Part shown: positions 47,591 through 57,773 of the stretch, in pieces | How positions within the stretch are numbered: the first letter of the stretch is position 1 | How the letters are laid out: every line of letters starts with the position of its first letter | Source: Clostridia bacterium | Lineage (GTDB): Bacteria; Bacillota; Clostridia; TANB77; CAG-508 | Direction of reading: 5' to 3' | Length of the DNA stretch: 64,000 bases | Assembly (NCBI GenBank): GCA_017626365.1 | Contig: JAGAIV010000040.1 | Location: 166,187 to 230,186 of the forward strand | Translations under genes and position numbers: made by a program | The notes under the pieces: model-generated | The model's database searches: none | What the model saw: only the letters and a program-made list of their open reading frames with translations | What the model was told of the DNA's origin: nothing

Positions 47591-48298
47591 ATGGCCATAT
47601 ATGTAATAGCGGATTTACATTTATCTTTCAAAAATCCAAAACCAATGAACATTTTTGGAGATAATTGGGAAAATCATGAACAAAAAATAAAAGAAGACTG
47701 GCTAAAAAAAGTAAAAGAAAATGACCTAGTAGTACTACCGGGTGATTTTTCATGGGCAATGAGCCTAGAAGATGCATATTTAGACTTTAAATTTTTAAAT
47801 GAACTACCTGGTAAAAAAATTCTACTAAAAGGAAACCACGACTATTGGTGGACAACTATGACAAAAATGAAAAACTACTTACAGGAAAACCATTTTAATA
47901 CAATTGATTTTTTATTTAATAATAGCTATCTATATGAAGAAATCATTCTAACAGGAACAAGAGGATGGTCACTACATGATTTAGAAGGAGAAGAAAAAAT
48001 ATTAAACCGTGAACTGGGAAGATTAGAGTTATCCTTAAACGAAGGAATCGACAAATTTGGAAATGATAAACCAATATATGTATTTATGCATTATCCGCCA
48101 ATTACGAACTCTGCTGTTTTAAATAAATCAGAATTAAAATTTGTAGAAGTAATGAAAAAATATAATGTTAAGAAATGCATGTATGGACATCTGCATTCTC
48201 ATTCGCATAAGGACGCAATAGAAGGGAATGTGGAAGGTATAGAATTTAAATTAGTAAGTGGAGATTACTTGGATTTTAAATTAATGAAGATAAACTAA
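47591..48298 (+). CDS. Metallophosphoesterase
   Basis: 235 residues. Calcineurin-like: IADLHLS, PGDFSW, KGNHDYWW, FMHYPP and YGHLHSH, i.e. all five metal-binding blocks. Close to the COG1768 group of predicted phosphohydrolases. Substrate unknown. RBS GAAAGGA. It lies alone between tsaD and a terminator. Confidence 0.9.
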   Translation: MAIYVIADLHLSFKNPKPMNIFGDNWENHEQKIKEDWLKKVKENDLVVLPGDFSWAMSLEDAYLDFKFLNELPGKKILLKGNHDYWWTTMTKMKNYLQENHFNTIDFLFNNSYLYEEIILTGTRGWSLHDLEGEEKILNRELGRLELSLNEGIDKFGNDKPIYVFMHYPPITNSAVLNKSELKFVEVMKKYNVKKCMYGHLHSHSHKDAIEGNVEGIEFKLVSGDYLDFKLMKIN

Positions 48299-48335
48299 AA
48301 AAGAAGAAATCTTTTAAGATTTCTTCTTTTTTAGT
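48297..48335. terminator. Bidirectional terminator
   Basis: AAAAAAGAAGAAATCTT and AAGATTTCTTCTTTTTT form a strong stem between converging genes. Confidence 0.9.
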
Positions 48336-48339
48336 TATA

Positions 48340-49263
48340 TTATTTTTCATCCTTTTTTGCTTTTTTCTCATCATCTTTAAAAATCTCTTTTACAGCACCT
48401 AAGCTAGAAAGTGCAGCTGTTGCTTCGAAAGGAATAAATACTTTATTAGCATCACCTTTTGCAACTTCTTCTAAAGCTTCTAAAGATTTAAGTTGTACTA
48501 ATTTATCATCTGGAGCAGCTTTCTTCATAGCATTGTAAATCATTTCAACTTCTTTTGCTTTTGCTTCAGCTACTTTTTTGATTGCATCAGCTTCACCGGC
48601 AGCTCTTCTTATTTTTGCTTCACGGTCAGCTTCTGCTTGTAAGATAGCAGCTTCTTTTTGACCTTCAGCAATTGTGATAGCAGATTGTCTTTCACCTTCT
48701 GCTTGTAAAATTAAAGCTCTCTTATTACGTTCTGCATTCATTTGTTTTTCCATTGCGTCACGAATGTCTGCAGGTGGGGTAATATCTTTAATTTCTACAC
48801 GGTCAACTTTACATCCCCATTGGTCTGTTGCTTCATCTAGAATAACACGTAATTGATCATTAATTGCGTCTCTTGAACTAAATGTTGCATCTAAGTCCAT
48901 TTTACCAACAATATCACGAATTGTTGTAATAGCTAAGTATTCGATACCTTTTTTCAAACTTTGAATTTCATACACTGCTTTTGCAGGATCTGTAATTTTA
49001 TAGAACACAACTGTATCAATTGTGATGGTAACGTTATCTTTAGTAATAACTCCTTGAGGTGGAATATCCATTGTTTGTTGTTTTAAGCTTACAACACTTC
49101 TAACGTGGTCAATGAATGGTACAATAATGGTAAGACCAGCATCTGCAATTTTATGATATTTACCAAGTCTTTCAATAATGTACACCTCAGCTTGTTTAAC
49201 AATTTTGATTGATTTAAATGCAATAATTAATATGATTACTAGTAATATAATTAAAAATGCCAT
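48340..49263 (-). CDS. SPFH/band 7 (stomatin-like) membrane protein
   Basis: 307 residues: one N-terminal membrane helix (about 2-18), an SPFH domain (AEVYIIERLGKYHKIADAG, then DNVTITIDTVVFYKITDP), and a long helical region rich in Ala/Glu with NAERNKRALILQAEGERQ and EADREAKIRRAAGEAD, typical of stomatin/QmcA. It forms large membrane assemblies that organise lipid microdomains. Co-transcribed behind an NfeD gene, the usual partner. RBS AAAGGAGG. Confidence 0.93.
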   Translation of the reverse strand: MAFLIILLVIILIIAFKSIKIVKQAEVYIIERLGKYHKIADAGLTIIVPFIDHVRSVVSLKQQTMDIPPQGVITKDNVTITIDTVVFYKITDPAKAVYEIQSLKKGIEYLAITTIRDIVGKMDLDATFSSRDAINDQLRVILDEATDQWGCKVDRVEIKDITPPADIRDAMEKQMNAERNKRALILQAEGERQSAITIAEGQKEAAILQAEADREAKIRRAAGEADAIKKVAEAKAKEVEMIYNAMKKAAPDDKLVQLKSLEALEEVAKGDANKVFIPFEATAALSSLGAVKEIFKDDEKKAKKDEK

Positions 49264-49309
49264 AATAAATCCTCCTTTTATAATATATATAATTTAAAAA
49301 TATAAAAAA

Positions 49310-49744
49310 CTATTTTAAAACAGGTTCTTTTATAGGTTCTACAATAACTTTTACACCATCAATTTCTTTTACAGTAACTTCAGTCCCTTCAGAAATAGGA
49401 GTTGAAGATTTCGCTGTCCAAACTTCACTACCAACTTTTACTTGACCGATTCCCTTTTTAGAGTTTATTTCTCTTGTCACAATTCCTTTTTTACCAATAA
49501 TGGAATATGCATTTGTTTGAACCTTATCTGGACGAGAAAGTTTTTTTACAAGTGGCTTTGTTAAAAATAGTAATAAGGTAGAGCTAATAACAAATACTGC
49601 TGTTTGAATAATAATATTATCGGTAAAAAGACTAACAACTGCAGTAAGTAATGCTCCAATTCCAAACCAAAATACTAAAAATCCAACAGTCATCATTTCC
49701 ATTACGAAAAATACACCTGAAATAATTAACCATATTTGCCACAT
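49310..49744 (-). CDS. NfeD-like membrane protein
   Basis: 144 residues: three N-terminal membrane helices and a C-terminal OB-fold (IIGKKGIVTREINSKKGIGQVKVGSEVWTAKS, seen in two blocks). NfeD proteins associate with SPFH proteins such as the downstream gene. RBS AAAGGAGG on the minus strand. First gene of the two-gene unit. Confidence 0.9.
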   Translation of the reverse strand: MWQIWLIISGVFFVMEMMTVGFLVFWFGIGALLTAVVSLFTDNIIIQTAVFVISSTLLLFLTKPLVKKLSRPDKVQTNAYSIIGKKGIVTREINSKKGIGQVKVGSEVWTAKSSTPISEGTEVTVKEIDGVKVIVEPIKEPVLK

Positions 49745-49859
49745 AGAACATTCCTCCTTTTTAAACCTACACTACAATTATACTACAAAATATGGAAAAA
49801 AGAAAGACTTTTACGATATTTTGTAATAGAAGATTGTATTCGAAAAAAATAGAAAAGGA

Positions 49860-49887
49860 TTGACAAGAAAAAAAAAAGAGAGTATGA
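49860..49887 (+). promoter_or_regulatory. thrS promoter
   Basis: TTGACA (49860-49865), 16-base spacer, TATGAT (49882-49887), upstream of the T-box leader. Confidence 0.65.
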
Positions 49888-49929
49888 TAATAAATATAAT
49901 AATAAAAACAAAAATGAGACAAAGTAAAA

Positions 49930-50128
49930 ACAAGGTTACTTAAAAGAGAGTAATTAGCCATAGGCTGTAAGCAATTACAAGAAAACGGTTTTGAAAAACT
50001 ACCTCATTGTTTCTAGAAAAAAACTAGACGGTGATTCCGTTATAATCTAAAATGAAGTTAAAAATAGGGTGGAACCGTGTATATATGCACCCCTAGGTAG
50101 TAAGATAAAAATACCTAGGGGTGTTTTT
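49930..50128 (+). promoter_or_regulatory. T-box riboswitch (probably Thr)
   Basis: The T-box sequence AGGGTGGAACCGTG lies at 50066-50079, preceded by a structured stem I region (AGAGAGTAATTAGCC, then GGCTGTAAGCAATTAC). It is followed by a terminator stem CACCCCTAGGTA (50088-50099) / TACCTAGGGGTG (50112-50123) with TTTTT. Uncharged tRNA pairs with GGN of the T-box and prevents termination, so thrS rises when charged tRNA-Thr is scarce. A candidate specifier ACC is in AACTACCTC near 50000; its exact place in the loop is not certain. Confidence 0.9.
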
Positions 50129-50151
50129 GTCGTATAAAAGGAGGAAGAATT

Positions 50152-52069
50152 ATGATAAAAATTAGTTTAAAAGATGGTTCTATAAAAGAAGTAGAGCCAC
50201 GGAATTTCAGTCTTAGAACTTGCAAAAAGTATTAGCGAAGGATTAGCAAGAGTTGCAACTTCAGCAGAAGTAAATGGAGAAGTAAAAGATTTAAGATTCA
50301 AGTTAGAAGAAGATGCAACAGTTAATATTTTAACATTTGACCAAGAAGAAGGAAAAAAAGCATATTGGCATACAACAACACATATTATGGCACAAGCAGT
50401 AAAAAGACTATTTCCTAATACAAAATTAGGAATAGGTCCAGCAATTGAAAATGGATTTTACTATGATTTCAAAGTAGAAAAACCATTTGATGAAGAAGAT
50501 ATAAAAAAGATTGAAGAAGAAGCAAATAAGATTATAAAAGAAGATTTAGAAATAAAAAGATTTACATTACCAAGAGAAGAAGCCATCAAGCTAATGAAAG
50601 AGAAAAACGAAGACTATAAGGTAGAATTGATCGAAGAATTACCAGAAGGAGAAGAAATATCGTTCTATGAACAAGGAGAGTATGTAGATCTTTGTGCAGG
50701 ACCACACTTAATAAGCACAGGAAAAGTAAAAACAATGAAAATATTATCTACATCAGCAGCTTATTGGAAAGGAGACCAAGAAAAAGATAGCTTGCAAAGA
50801 ATTTATGGTATTTCTTTCCCAAAAGCAAGTATGTTAGATGATTATTTAACAATGATAGAAGAAGCAAAGAAGAGGGACCATAGAAAGTTAGGAAGAGAAC
50901 TAGATTTATTTTTCTTTGATGAAACAGCACCAGGAATGGCATATTGGATGCCAAAAGGTTTAAAAATGATGAATATTTTAATTGACCTTTGGAGAAAAGA
51001 ACATGAAAAAAGAGGATATATGGAATTTTCTGGTCCTCAATTAAATAGTAGTGAACTATGGAAAATCTCTGGACATTGGGATCACTATAAAGAAGATATG
51101 TTTGTATTAACTGATTCAGATGGAAAAGAACAAGCATTAAAACCAATGAACTGTCCAAATGCGATTAAAATATTTGCATCAAAATTAAGAAGCTATAAAG
51201 ATTTACCACTAAGATTTAATGATATTGATGTGATTCATAGAAACGAAAAATCAGGACAATTAAATGGATTATTCAGAGTAAGAATGTTTAGACAAGATGA
51301 TTCTCACAACTTTATTACAGAAGACCAAATCGGTTCTGAAATTAAAGATATTATAGAAATTGCAAAATATTTATATGGAATTTTTGGATTAGACTTTGAA
51401 TTAACATTATCGACTAGACCAGATGATTATATGGGAGATATTGAATTATGGAATAAGGCAGAAGCAAATTTAAGAGAAGTACTAGATGAATTATGCGGAA
51501 AAGACCAATATAGAATTAATGAAGGCGATGGAGCATTTTATGGACCAAAAATCGATATAAAAATGAAGGATTGCTTAGGAAGAGAGTGGCAAATGGGAAC
51601 GGTTCAAGTTGACTTCCAACTACCACTTAGATTTAATCTATCTTATATTGATAAAGATGGAGAGAAGAAAACACCTATCTTAATCCATAGAGCTTTATTT
51701 GGTTCTTTTGAAAGATTTATTGGAATTATTACAGAACATTTTGCAGGAGCATTTCCCGTATGGCTTTCACCAGTACAAGTAAAAATATTACCAATAGCAG
51801 ATGCTCATATGGAATATGCAAATAAAGTAAAAGAAGAACTTGAAAAAGCAGGAATTCGAGTAGAATTAGATGAAAGAAATGAAAAAATAGGATACAAGAT
51901 TCGTGAAGCTCAAGTACAAAAAGTTCCATATATGTTAGTAGTAGGACAAAAAGAAATGGAAGCAGGTACCGTCGGAGTTCGTTCTAGAAAAGAAGGAGAT
52001 ATCGGTGCTATGGATGTAGCAGATTTTACTCAAAAAATACTAGAAGAAATCAAAAATTATGCAAAATAA
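50152..52069 (+). CDS. thrS: Threonyl-tRNA synthetase, CGG frameshift
   Basis: About 638 residues, the normal length, when one +1 shift is allowed. RBS AAGGAGG then ATG at 50152. Zero frame reads MIKISLKDGSIKEVEP and meets CGG at codon 17 (50200); skipping C gives GISVLELAKSISEGLARVA, completing the N-terminal TGS domain. Then the editing domain (HTTTHIMAQAVKRLFP, CAGPHL) and the class II core: motif 2 FRVRMFRQDDSHNF and motif 3 PILIHRALFGSFERFIG, then the anticodon domain. Starting downstream of the CGG would lose the TGS domain and leave no RBS. Preceded by a T-box. Confidence 0.94.
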
Positions 52070-52085
52070 ATTGTAGAAAATTGTC

Positions 52086-52131
52086 GAAAGAAAATCAATA
52101 TTTTTGTCAAAAAAGTATTGATTTTCTTTTT
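52086..52131 (+). terminator. thrS terminator
   Basis: AAAGAAAATCAATA and TATTGATTTTCTTTTT pair across a loop of about 14 bases. Confidence 0.85.
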
Positions 52132-52191
52132 CCTATATAATATACTAATTTGTATAGGGAGAAATCTAAATTGGAAGGAGGATAGTATTTA

Positions 52192-52737
52192 ATGAAAGGA
52201 ACCAAGGGGGAAAAAGAAGAAATAACACAAGAAAGGAATGAGAATATGGAAAAAATACTATCTCAAATCTTAGAACAATTAAAAGATTTCGGAGCAGAAA
52301 TGCGCGATACAAAAGCAGAAATGAGAGAAATGAAGCAAGAAATGCGAGAAATGAAAGAAGAAAATAGAAGAGAACATGCAGAAATGAGGAAAGATATTGC
52401 AGAAATCAAAGAAGAACAAAAAGAAATGAAACAGGAACAAAAAGAAATGAAACAAGAACAAAAAGAAATGAAACAAGAACAAAAGACTATGAAAGAAGAA
52501 ATTGCAGAAAATAAAAAATTAATAAAAGAAGCAACCGATTTTATTATTGAAACTACAAAATCTATTGAAAAAATTGTCACCAATATAAGCAAGGAACAAG
52601 AAAAGCAAATGAGACAATTAATATTAACGAAAAATGTCAGTTTAGAAAAGGATAAATCACAAGATTCAATTCTAGCATCACATAATGCAAGAATTACAAG
52701 ATGCGAAAATAAAATCGCACAATTATCCAATAAATAA
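52192..52737 (+). CDS. Coiled-coil protein with tandem EQKEMKQ repeats
   Basis: 181 residues, almost all predicted coiled coil. Four near-perfect 7-residue repeats (EQKEMKQ) near the middle come from 21-base DNA repeats at about 52417-52484, flanked by looser MREMK units. No signal or membrane helix. Proteins of this type are often tRNA-synthetase- or phage-neighbour orphans with unknown function. RBS GGAGGAT. Repeat number is likely unstable. Confidence 0.6.
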   Translation: MKGTKGEKEEITQERNENMEKILSQILEQLKDFGAEMRDTKAEMREMKQEMREMKEENRREHAEMRKDIAEIKEEQKEMKQEQKEMKQEQKEMKQEQKTMKEEIAENKKLIKEATDFIIETTKSIEKIVTNISKEQEKQMRQLILTKNVSLEKDKSQDSILASHNARITRCENKIAQLSNK

Positions 52738-52743
52738 AAATAT

Positions 52744-52780
52744 AAAAAATGATTCATAAAATTGTATGAATCATTTTTTT
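52744..52780 (+). terminator. Terminator
   Basis: AAAATGATTCATA and TATGAATCATTTTTTT stem-loop. Confidence 0.9.
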
Positions 52781-52820
52781 ATGATATACTAACGAGGAAA
52801 GTAAAATATAGGAGGATATT

Positions 52821-55087
52821 ATGCCTAAAAATACGAAGGAAAATGATATATTATCAAAATTAGAATATATTGGTTTAGATTTAGAAAATGTACCAGATTT
52901 TTTAAGTAAATCCCCAAAATTAACTTATAAACCATTAAAAACAGTAGAAGACAATGATTATAAAATATATAAATACATTCCAATTTCTAAGATACAAATT
53001 TTACTAACTCCATGCAATAGGCTAAATACCATTGCTGAAAAATATGCAAATGCAGATAGTATTTCTTCTTACTTAGATTCAAAATCAGAAGAAAACATTT
53101 TAAAATATACAAGTTTTCTAAAAATGTTAAAAGAAGTAGAAATATCTAAAATAGAAGAAATAGAAAAAGAACAAAAAGATTTACAAAAACAAATTCCTTT
53201 TTTAGTTAAATATAAAGGAAACTATTTATGGCAAATTTATTATTCAGATATAGAAGATACGTATTTTATGCTAGTACCAACCCAAGATTTAGAATATGCT
53301 ACATTTTTCTATTTATTAAAAAAGCAAAAAAAGAAGAGTATCTTTTTGTACCAATTTCACATGAAGAATATTCTGGAGAAATTTTAAAAAAATCACAAAT
53401 ATCTGACATTGAAAAATATCTTTGGCAATTTACAAAAAACTGGCCAATTACATATGAAGTGTATGATAAATCAGGTAATGCAAGTATTCAAATAGTAGGT
53501 ACTTTGGAAGTTTATGAGAAAATTCAAAGTGAATATAAAATCGTTTTAAAAACAAAAGAAGAAGCTTTAAAATTTTATAACCTATTAAAAGCCTTATTTA
53601 TCTTAAGTGTAGAGCTTCCTCACTACTATAGTTTTACAACTAAAATAAATACAAAAGGTTTCTTAGAATTTGAATATAAAAAAAAGAAAATTACTTATGA
53701 TAGCTTAATGGAAATGCTTTCGAAAGAATATCAAAATGAAAAACAAAAAATAGAAGAATTACAAACGAAAAAGGAAAAAATAGAAAAAGAATTAGAAGAA
53801 TTAAAAAAAGAAAGTTATAAAAAAGAACAAGATTATTTATCTAAAGAACGATTAATTGCAACATATTTAGAATGTAAGAAAACATTTTTTGGCAAAGTGA
53901 AATACTTCTTTAAAGCGAAAAAATTAAAGAAAAATTTAAAAACAAAAATAAACCAACAAGAAAAAGAAGAAACAAGAGAAATCAAAGAAGAACAAGCCCC
54001 AAAAGATTATATAAAATTTATAGATAAAGAATATTATACCATTGAAGATATTATTGATATTTCTAAAAAATTAGATGATATTTTGCAAACAGTAAAAAAC
54101 TTAGAATTAGATAGCGAAGCACAAAAAAGAAAGATTTTATCACTTTCGAAAAAAATAGAAAATGCTAGTTTATATATTGAAGAAATCGATAAACACGAAA
54201 AGAGTATTTTTGAATTTTGGAAGTTTGCAAATAAAGATGAACAAACTCTATTACAAGCACCACAAGAAGAAGTGACAAACGATAACAATAAACTAGAGAA
54301 AGTATTTGATTATAAAGAAGACTTAGAAGAAATCGGAAAATTAATTGATAAAAAACAAAGAGCTCTTTTTTCAAAAGAGGAAACAGATGCTATTTATATT
54401 GCTACAACAGAGTTGTTAGATATACTAAATAATTATGAAAATGAAGAGGCATTCCAAAAAAGTTTAGAAGATTTAAAAGAGCAAGCACAAGAAGAAAGAA
54501 TGTTATTTAATAAAGAAAATTTTGATTTCTTTGGAAATGTCGCAGAAGATAATACAAAAATACAGTTATTGGCAGGAAAAAAACATAGAGAGTCTAAAAA
54601 AGATAAATTTAAAATTTTAGATATTACGAAAAATTTAAATTTAGAAGAATATAAAGATAAAATGTTAGAAGTGCTAAAACAAATATATGATAGTTTTGAA
54701 AAATCATCTTCTCCTGTTTCTATACCAGTGTATTGTGTACTAAATGAAGGGTTTAAAGAAAGACCAATGCAAATTTGCTATATCAATCCAGAAGAGGCTA
54801 TTTTAGATAAAGGACAAGAAAAGAAAATAGAATTGTATAGGTTTAATATAAAAGAAGAAATGCCAATTATCTATTTTACAAATAGCATCTATTATGATAA
54901 TTATAATAAAACATTGCCACAAGGAATGGATATAGGAACAAAGTGCCTAATTCATTTAGGAAAATGTGAGTTGGATTTAAAACAAAAAGATAGTTTTAGA
55001 ATAACTAACTTAGAGGATGAATTTAAACTGGCAACTTCGGAAATTAAAGTCTATGAATATGATATTAGAAAGAAGGAAGAAGAATGA
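52821..55087 (+). CDS. Large coiled-coil protein, possible -1 frameshift
   Basis: About 755 residues if a -1 shift is allowed. The first 165 codons form an alpha/beta region ([19 protein letters not shown]). Zero frame then enters TTA AAA AAG CAA AAA AAG and stops 18 codons later, while the -1 frame continues for over 580 codons ([19 protein letters not shown] onward) with a long coiled coil and a C-terminal beta region. The junction holds two in-phase A_AAA_AAG heptamers (53318-53324 and 53327-53333), the classic bacterial -1 slippery site. A simple A-run indel is an alternative. No family recognised. Its stop overlaps the deoB start (ATGA). Confidence 0.65.
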
Positions 55088-56270
55088 TAAATAGAGCAAT
55101 TGTCATTGTATTAGATAGCTTTGGGGTTGGAGAATTACCAGATGCTTCAGATTATGGAGATATGGGAAGTAATACTTTAAGAGGCATTTACAATAATACT
55201 CATTTAAACTTACCAAATATGAAGAAATTAGGATTATATAACATTGATGGAATTGATGTAAAAGAACCAAAGGAAGAAAAAACGGTTCGGAGCTTATGGA
55301 AAAGCCAAAGAACAATCTGTACGGAAAAAACAGCCCAGTAGGACATTGGGAAATGTCTGGATTTATTCTAAGAAATGGGTTTAAAACATATCCAAATGCA
55401 TTTCCAGAAGAATTAATCAATGAATTTATCCAAAAATCAGGAGTAAAAGGCATTTTATGTAATGAAGTGGGTTCTGGTACAGAAATCTTAAAGCGTTTCG
55501 GAGAAGAACATATAAAAACTGGTTATCCTATTATCTATACATCTGCAGACAGTGTGTTTCAAATTGCAGCACATGAAGAGGTAATACCAGTACCAAAACT
55601 ATATGAAATCTGCAAGGTAGCAAGAGAAATTTTAAATAAGCCAGAATACAATGTAGGAACTGTAATTGCAAGACCGTTTGTAGGAGATAGAGCAGAAAAT
55701 TTTACAAGAACCTATAACAGAAAAGATTTCGAATCTGAAACTTTTGGTAGAACGATGTTAGATGTCATAAAAGAAAATGGAAAAGAAGTAATTGCAATTG
55801 GAAAAATACAAGACTTATTTGCAGGACGTGGTATGACCAAAATGATTCATACCAAGGGGAATGCAGATGGAATTGAACGAACCATAGAAGAAATTAAGAA
55901 AGATACACAAGGACTTATTTATACCAACTTAGTGGATTTTGATATGTTATATGGACATAGAAATAATATCCAAGGATATGCCGAGGCACTAGGATATTTC
56001 GATAGCAAATTACTAGAAATTATGAACGAAATGAAACCAACCGATATACTAGTAATAACAGCAGACCACGGAAATGATCCATCAACGCCAAGTACAGACC
56101 ATGACCGTGAATATATACCAATTTTAGTTTATGGAGAACAAGTAAAAGAAAACATCAATCTAGGAATTCGTAGTACATATGCAGACATATCAGCAACGAT
56201 ATTAGATATATTTAATATGGAAGAGTTAGAAGGAAGCTCATTTAAAAAAGAAATTTTAAAAGAAAATTAG
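55084..56270 (+). CDS. deoB: Phosphopentomutase, two CGG frameshifts
   Basis: About 394 residues, the normal length, when two +1 shifts are allowed. [18 protein letters not shown] holds the Asp metal ligand. Zero frame meets CGG at codon 69 (55288) after KTV, giving [11 protein letters not shown]; a second CGG 34 bases later (55322) gives [14 protein letters not shown]. Both fall in the most conserved stretch (SxGKDTxxGHWE in relatives). Later come [21 protein letters not shown]. It interconverts ribose/deoxyribose 1- and 5-phosphates. The ATG overlaps the preceding stop, so translation is likely coupled. Confidence 0.94.
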
Positions 56271-56286
56271 AAAAAAAGAAAGAGCC

Positions 56287-57436
56287 TGTAGTGTTACAAT
56301 TGATGTGAAACAAAAATAGTAGAAAAAAAGTGATTCAAGTAGTATAATTGAATTGTCGAAAAACAAATTATACGAAAGGACTTGAATCACTTATGGATAT
56401 TATAACACAAAAAAACGAAAATGCAAAAAGATATTTACCACATGAATTAAAAACAAGAATATATGCAGTTGAAATGTACAGAAATTGCGGAGATATAGAA
56501 TATGTATGTAGAAAATATCACATATCAAGAACATCATTATGGAGATGGAATAAGAAATATGATGGTAGCAAAGAAAGTCTAACAGATAAAAGTCATAGAC
56601 CATTAAGTAAGCATCCAACAGCTCATACAGAAATAGAAATAAAATGGATAAAAGATTTAATAAGACGAAATCCACATATAACATTAAATGAAATATGGTA
56701 TAAATTAAAAATAAATAAAGGGTATTCAAGGAAAGCAGTATCATTATACAGAATATTAAGAACAATAGGTTATTACAATAAACCAGAAATAACAGGAACA
56801 AGCAGAAGACATAATAAAGAATACCATACACCAAAACAAATCGGAGAAAAATGGCAAATAGATGTAAAATATGTGCCAATGGAATGTAAGGTAAAAGGAT
56901 TACCAAAAGATATAAGATATTATCAATATACATGTATAGATGAAGCAAGTAGAGAAAGATTTTTATATTGGTATGAAGAACATACACCAATGAATACGGT
57001 GGATTTTATACAAAGGTGTATTGAATATTATGGATATAAAGCAAAAGAAATTCAAACAGATAATGGAATAGAATTTAGTTATAATCAAGCAGAAATAAAG
57101 AAAGAACATCCAATGGATACGTTATTAAATAGCTTAAATATAAAGCATCATAAAATAAGACCAAGAACACCAGAACATAATGGAAAAGTAGAAAGAAGTC
57201 ATAGAAATGATAATGAAAGATTTTACAGTTGGCTTACATTTTACAGTTTAGAAGATTTAAGAAAGCAAGGTGCAGCATATTTAAAAAGATCTAATAGGAT
57301 ACCAATGGCTGTTTTAGGCTATTTAACGCCAAAAGAAAAGCGAGCTGAGTTAATGTGTGCATAAAAATGATAAAACAAATTCAATATATTACGAGAATAG
57401 CATATTAATTTGTTTCACATCATTGACTAACATACA
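56287..57436 (+). mobile_element. IS481-type insertion sequence
   Basis: 1150 bases bounded by 28-base terminal inverted repeats that start TGTA and share TGATGTGAAACAAA (left 56287-56314, right 57409-57436). A 24-base direct repeat, AAAATTAGAAAAAAAGAAAG plus AGCC, flanks it exactly (56263-56286 and 57437-57460). It is inserted between the deoB stop and its terminator. One transposase gene fills it. The copy looks intact. Confidence 0.85.
56393..57364 (+). CDS. IS481-like DDE transposase
   Basis: About 323 residues from ATG 56393 (GAAAGGA upstream; a TTG at 56348 lies before it). N-terminal helix-turn-helix (NCGDIEYVCRKYHISRTSLW), then an rve integrase core: WQIDVKYVP (first Asp), IQTDNGIEF (second Asp), and PRTPEHNGKVERSHRND (Glu). 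Length and layout match IS481-family transposases. It moves the surrounding element by cut-and-paste or copy-out. No in-frame CGG. Confidence 0.9.
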   Translation: MDIITQKNENAKRYLPHELKTRIYAVEMYRNCGDIEYVCRKYHISRTSLWRWNKKYDGSKESLTDKSHRPLSKHPTAHTEIEIKWIKDLIRRNPHITLNEIWYKLKINKGYSRKAVSLYRILRTIGYYNKPEITGTSRRHNKEYHTPKQIGEKWQIDVKYVPMECKVKGLPKDIRYYQYTCIDEASRERFLYWYEEHTPMNTVDFIQRCIEYYGYKAKEIQTDNGIEFSYNQAEIKKEHPMDTLLNSLNIKHHKIRPRTPEHNGKVERSHRNDNERFYSWLTFYSLEDLRKQGAAYLKRSNRIPMAVLGYLTPKEKRAELMCA

Positions 57437-57453
57437 AAAATTAGAAAAAAAGA

Positions 57454-57481
57454 AAGAGCCAGTATTGACTGGCTCTTTATA
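57454..57481 (+). terminator. deoB terminator, displaced by the IS
   Basis: AAAGAGCCAGT-attg-ACTGGCTCTTT. It lies right after the IS and probably served deoB before the insertion. It overlaps the tRNA-Leu -35 box. Confidence 0.8.
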
Positions 57482-57493
57482 ATATGGTAAGAT
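57465..57493 (+). promoter_or_regulatory. tRNA-Leu promoter
   Basis: TTGACT (57465-57470), 17-base spacer, TAAGAT (57488-57493), 20 bases before the tRNA. Confidence 0.65.
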
Positions 57494-57512
57494 ACTTTAG
57501 GTACAAAAATAT

Positions 57513-57595
57513 GCCCGAGTGGCGGAACTGGTAGACGCACACGACTCAAAATCGTGCGGGAAACCATGCGGGTTCGAGTCCCGCCTTGGGCACCA
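57513..57595 (+). tRNA. tRNA-Leu (CAA)
   Basis: Acceptor GCCCGAG/CTTGGGC, anticodon CAA at 57547-57549 (stem CACGA/TCGTG), a long variable arm typical of tRNA-Leu, T-loop TTCGAGT, encoded CCA. Confidence 0.94.
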
Positions 57596-57720
57596 TAAGT
57601 GCGACTTAGCAGTCGCAGTGAATAATGAAGAGTGAATAGTTAATAGTGAATGATTTTGGAATAAGTATAAGAGCACTTATGTATTATTCATTATTAACTA
57701 TTCATTTTTTACAATTCATT
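57596..57720. repeat. Post-tRNA inverted repeat (MITE-like)
   Basis: A small hairpin GCGAC-ttagca-GTCGC directly after the tRNA, then GAATAGTTAATAGTGAAT (57634-57651) with an almost perfect complement at 57686-57703. It fills the 178-base gap before the NUDIX gene. Confidence 0.6.
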
Positions 57721-57773
57721 AAAAATATAATAAAAGAAATAATTAAAAATCAGATAGAAAAGAGTGAAATAAA

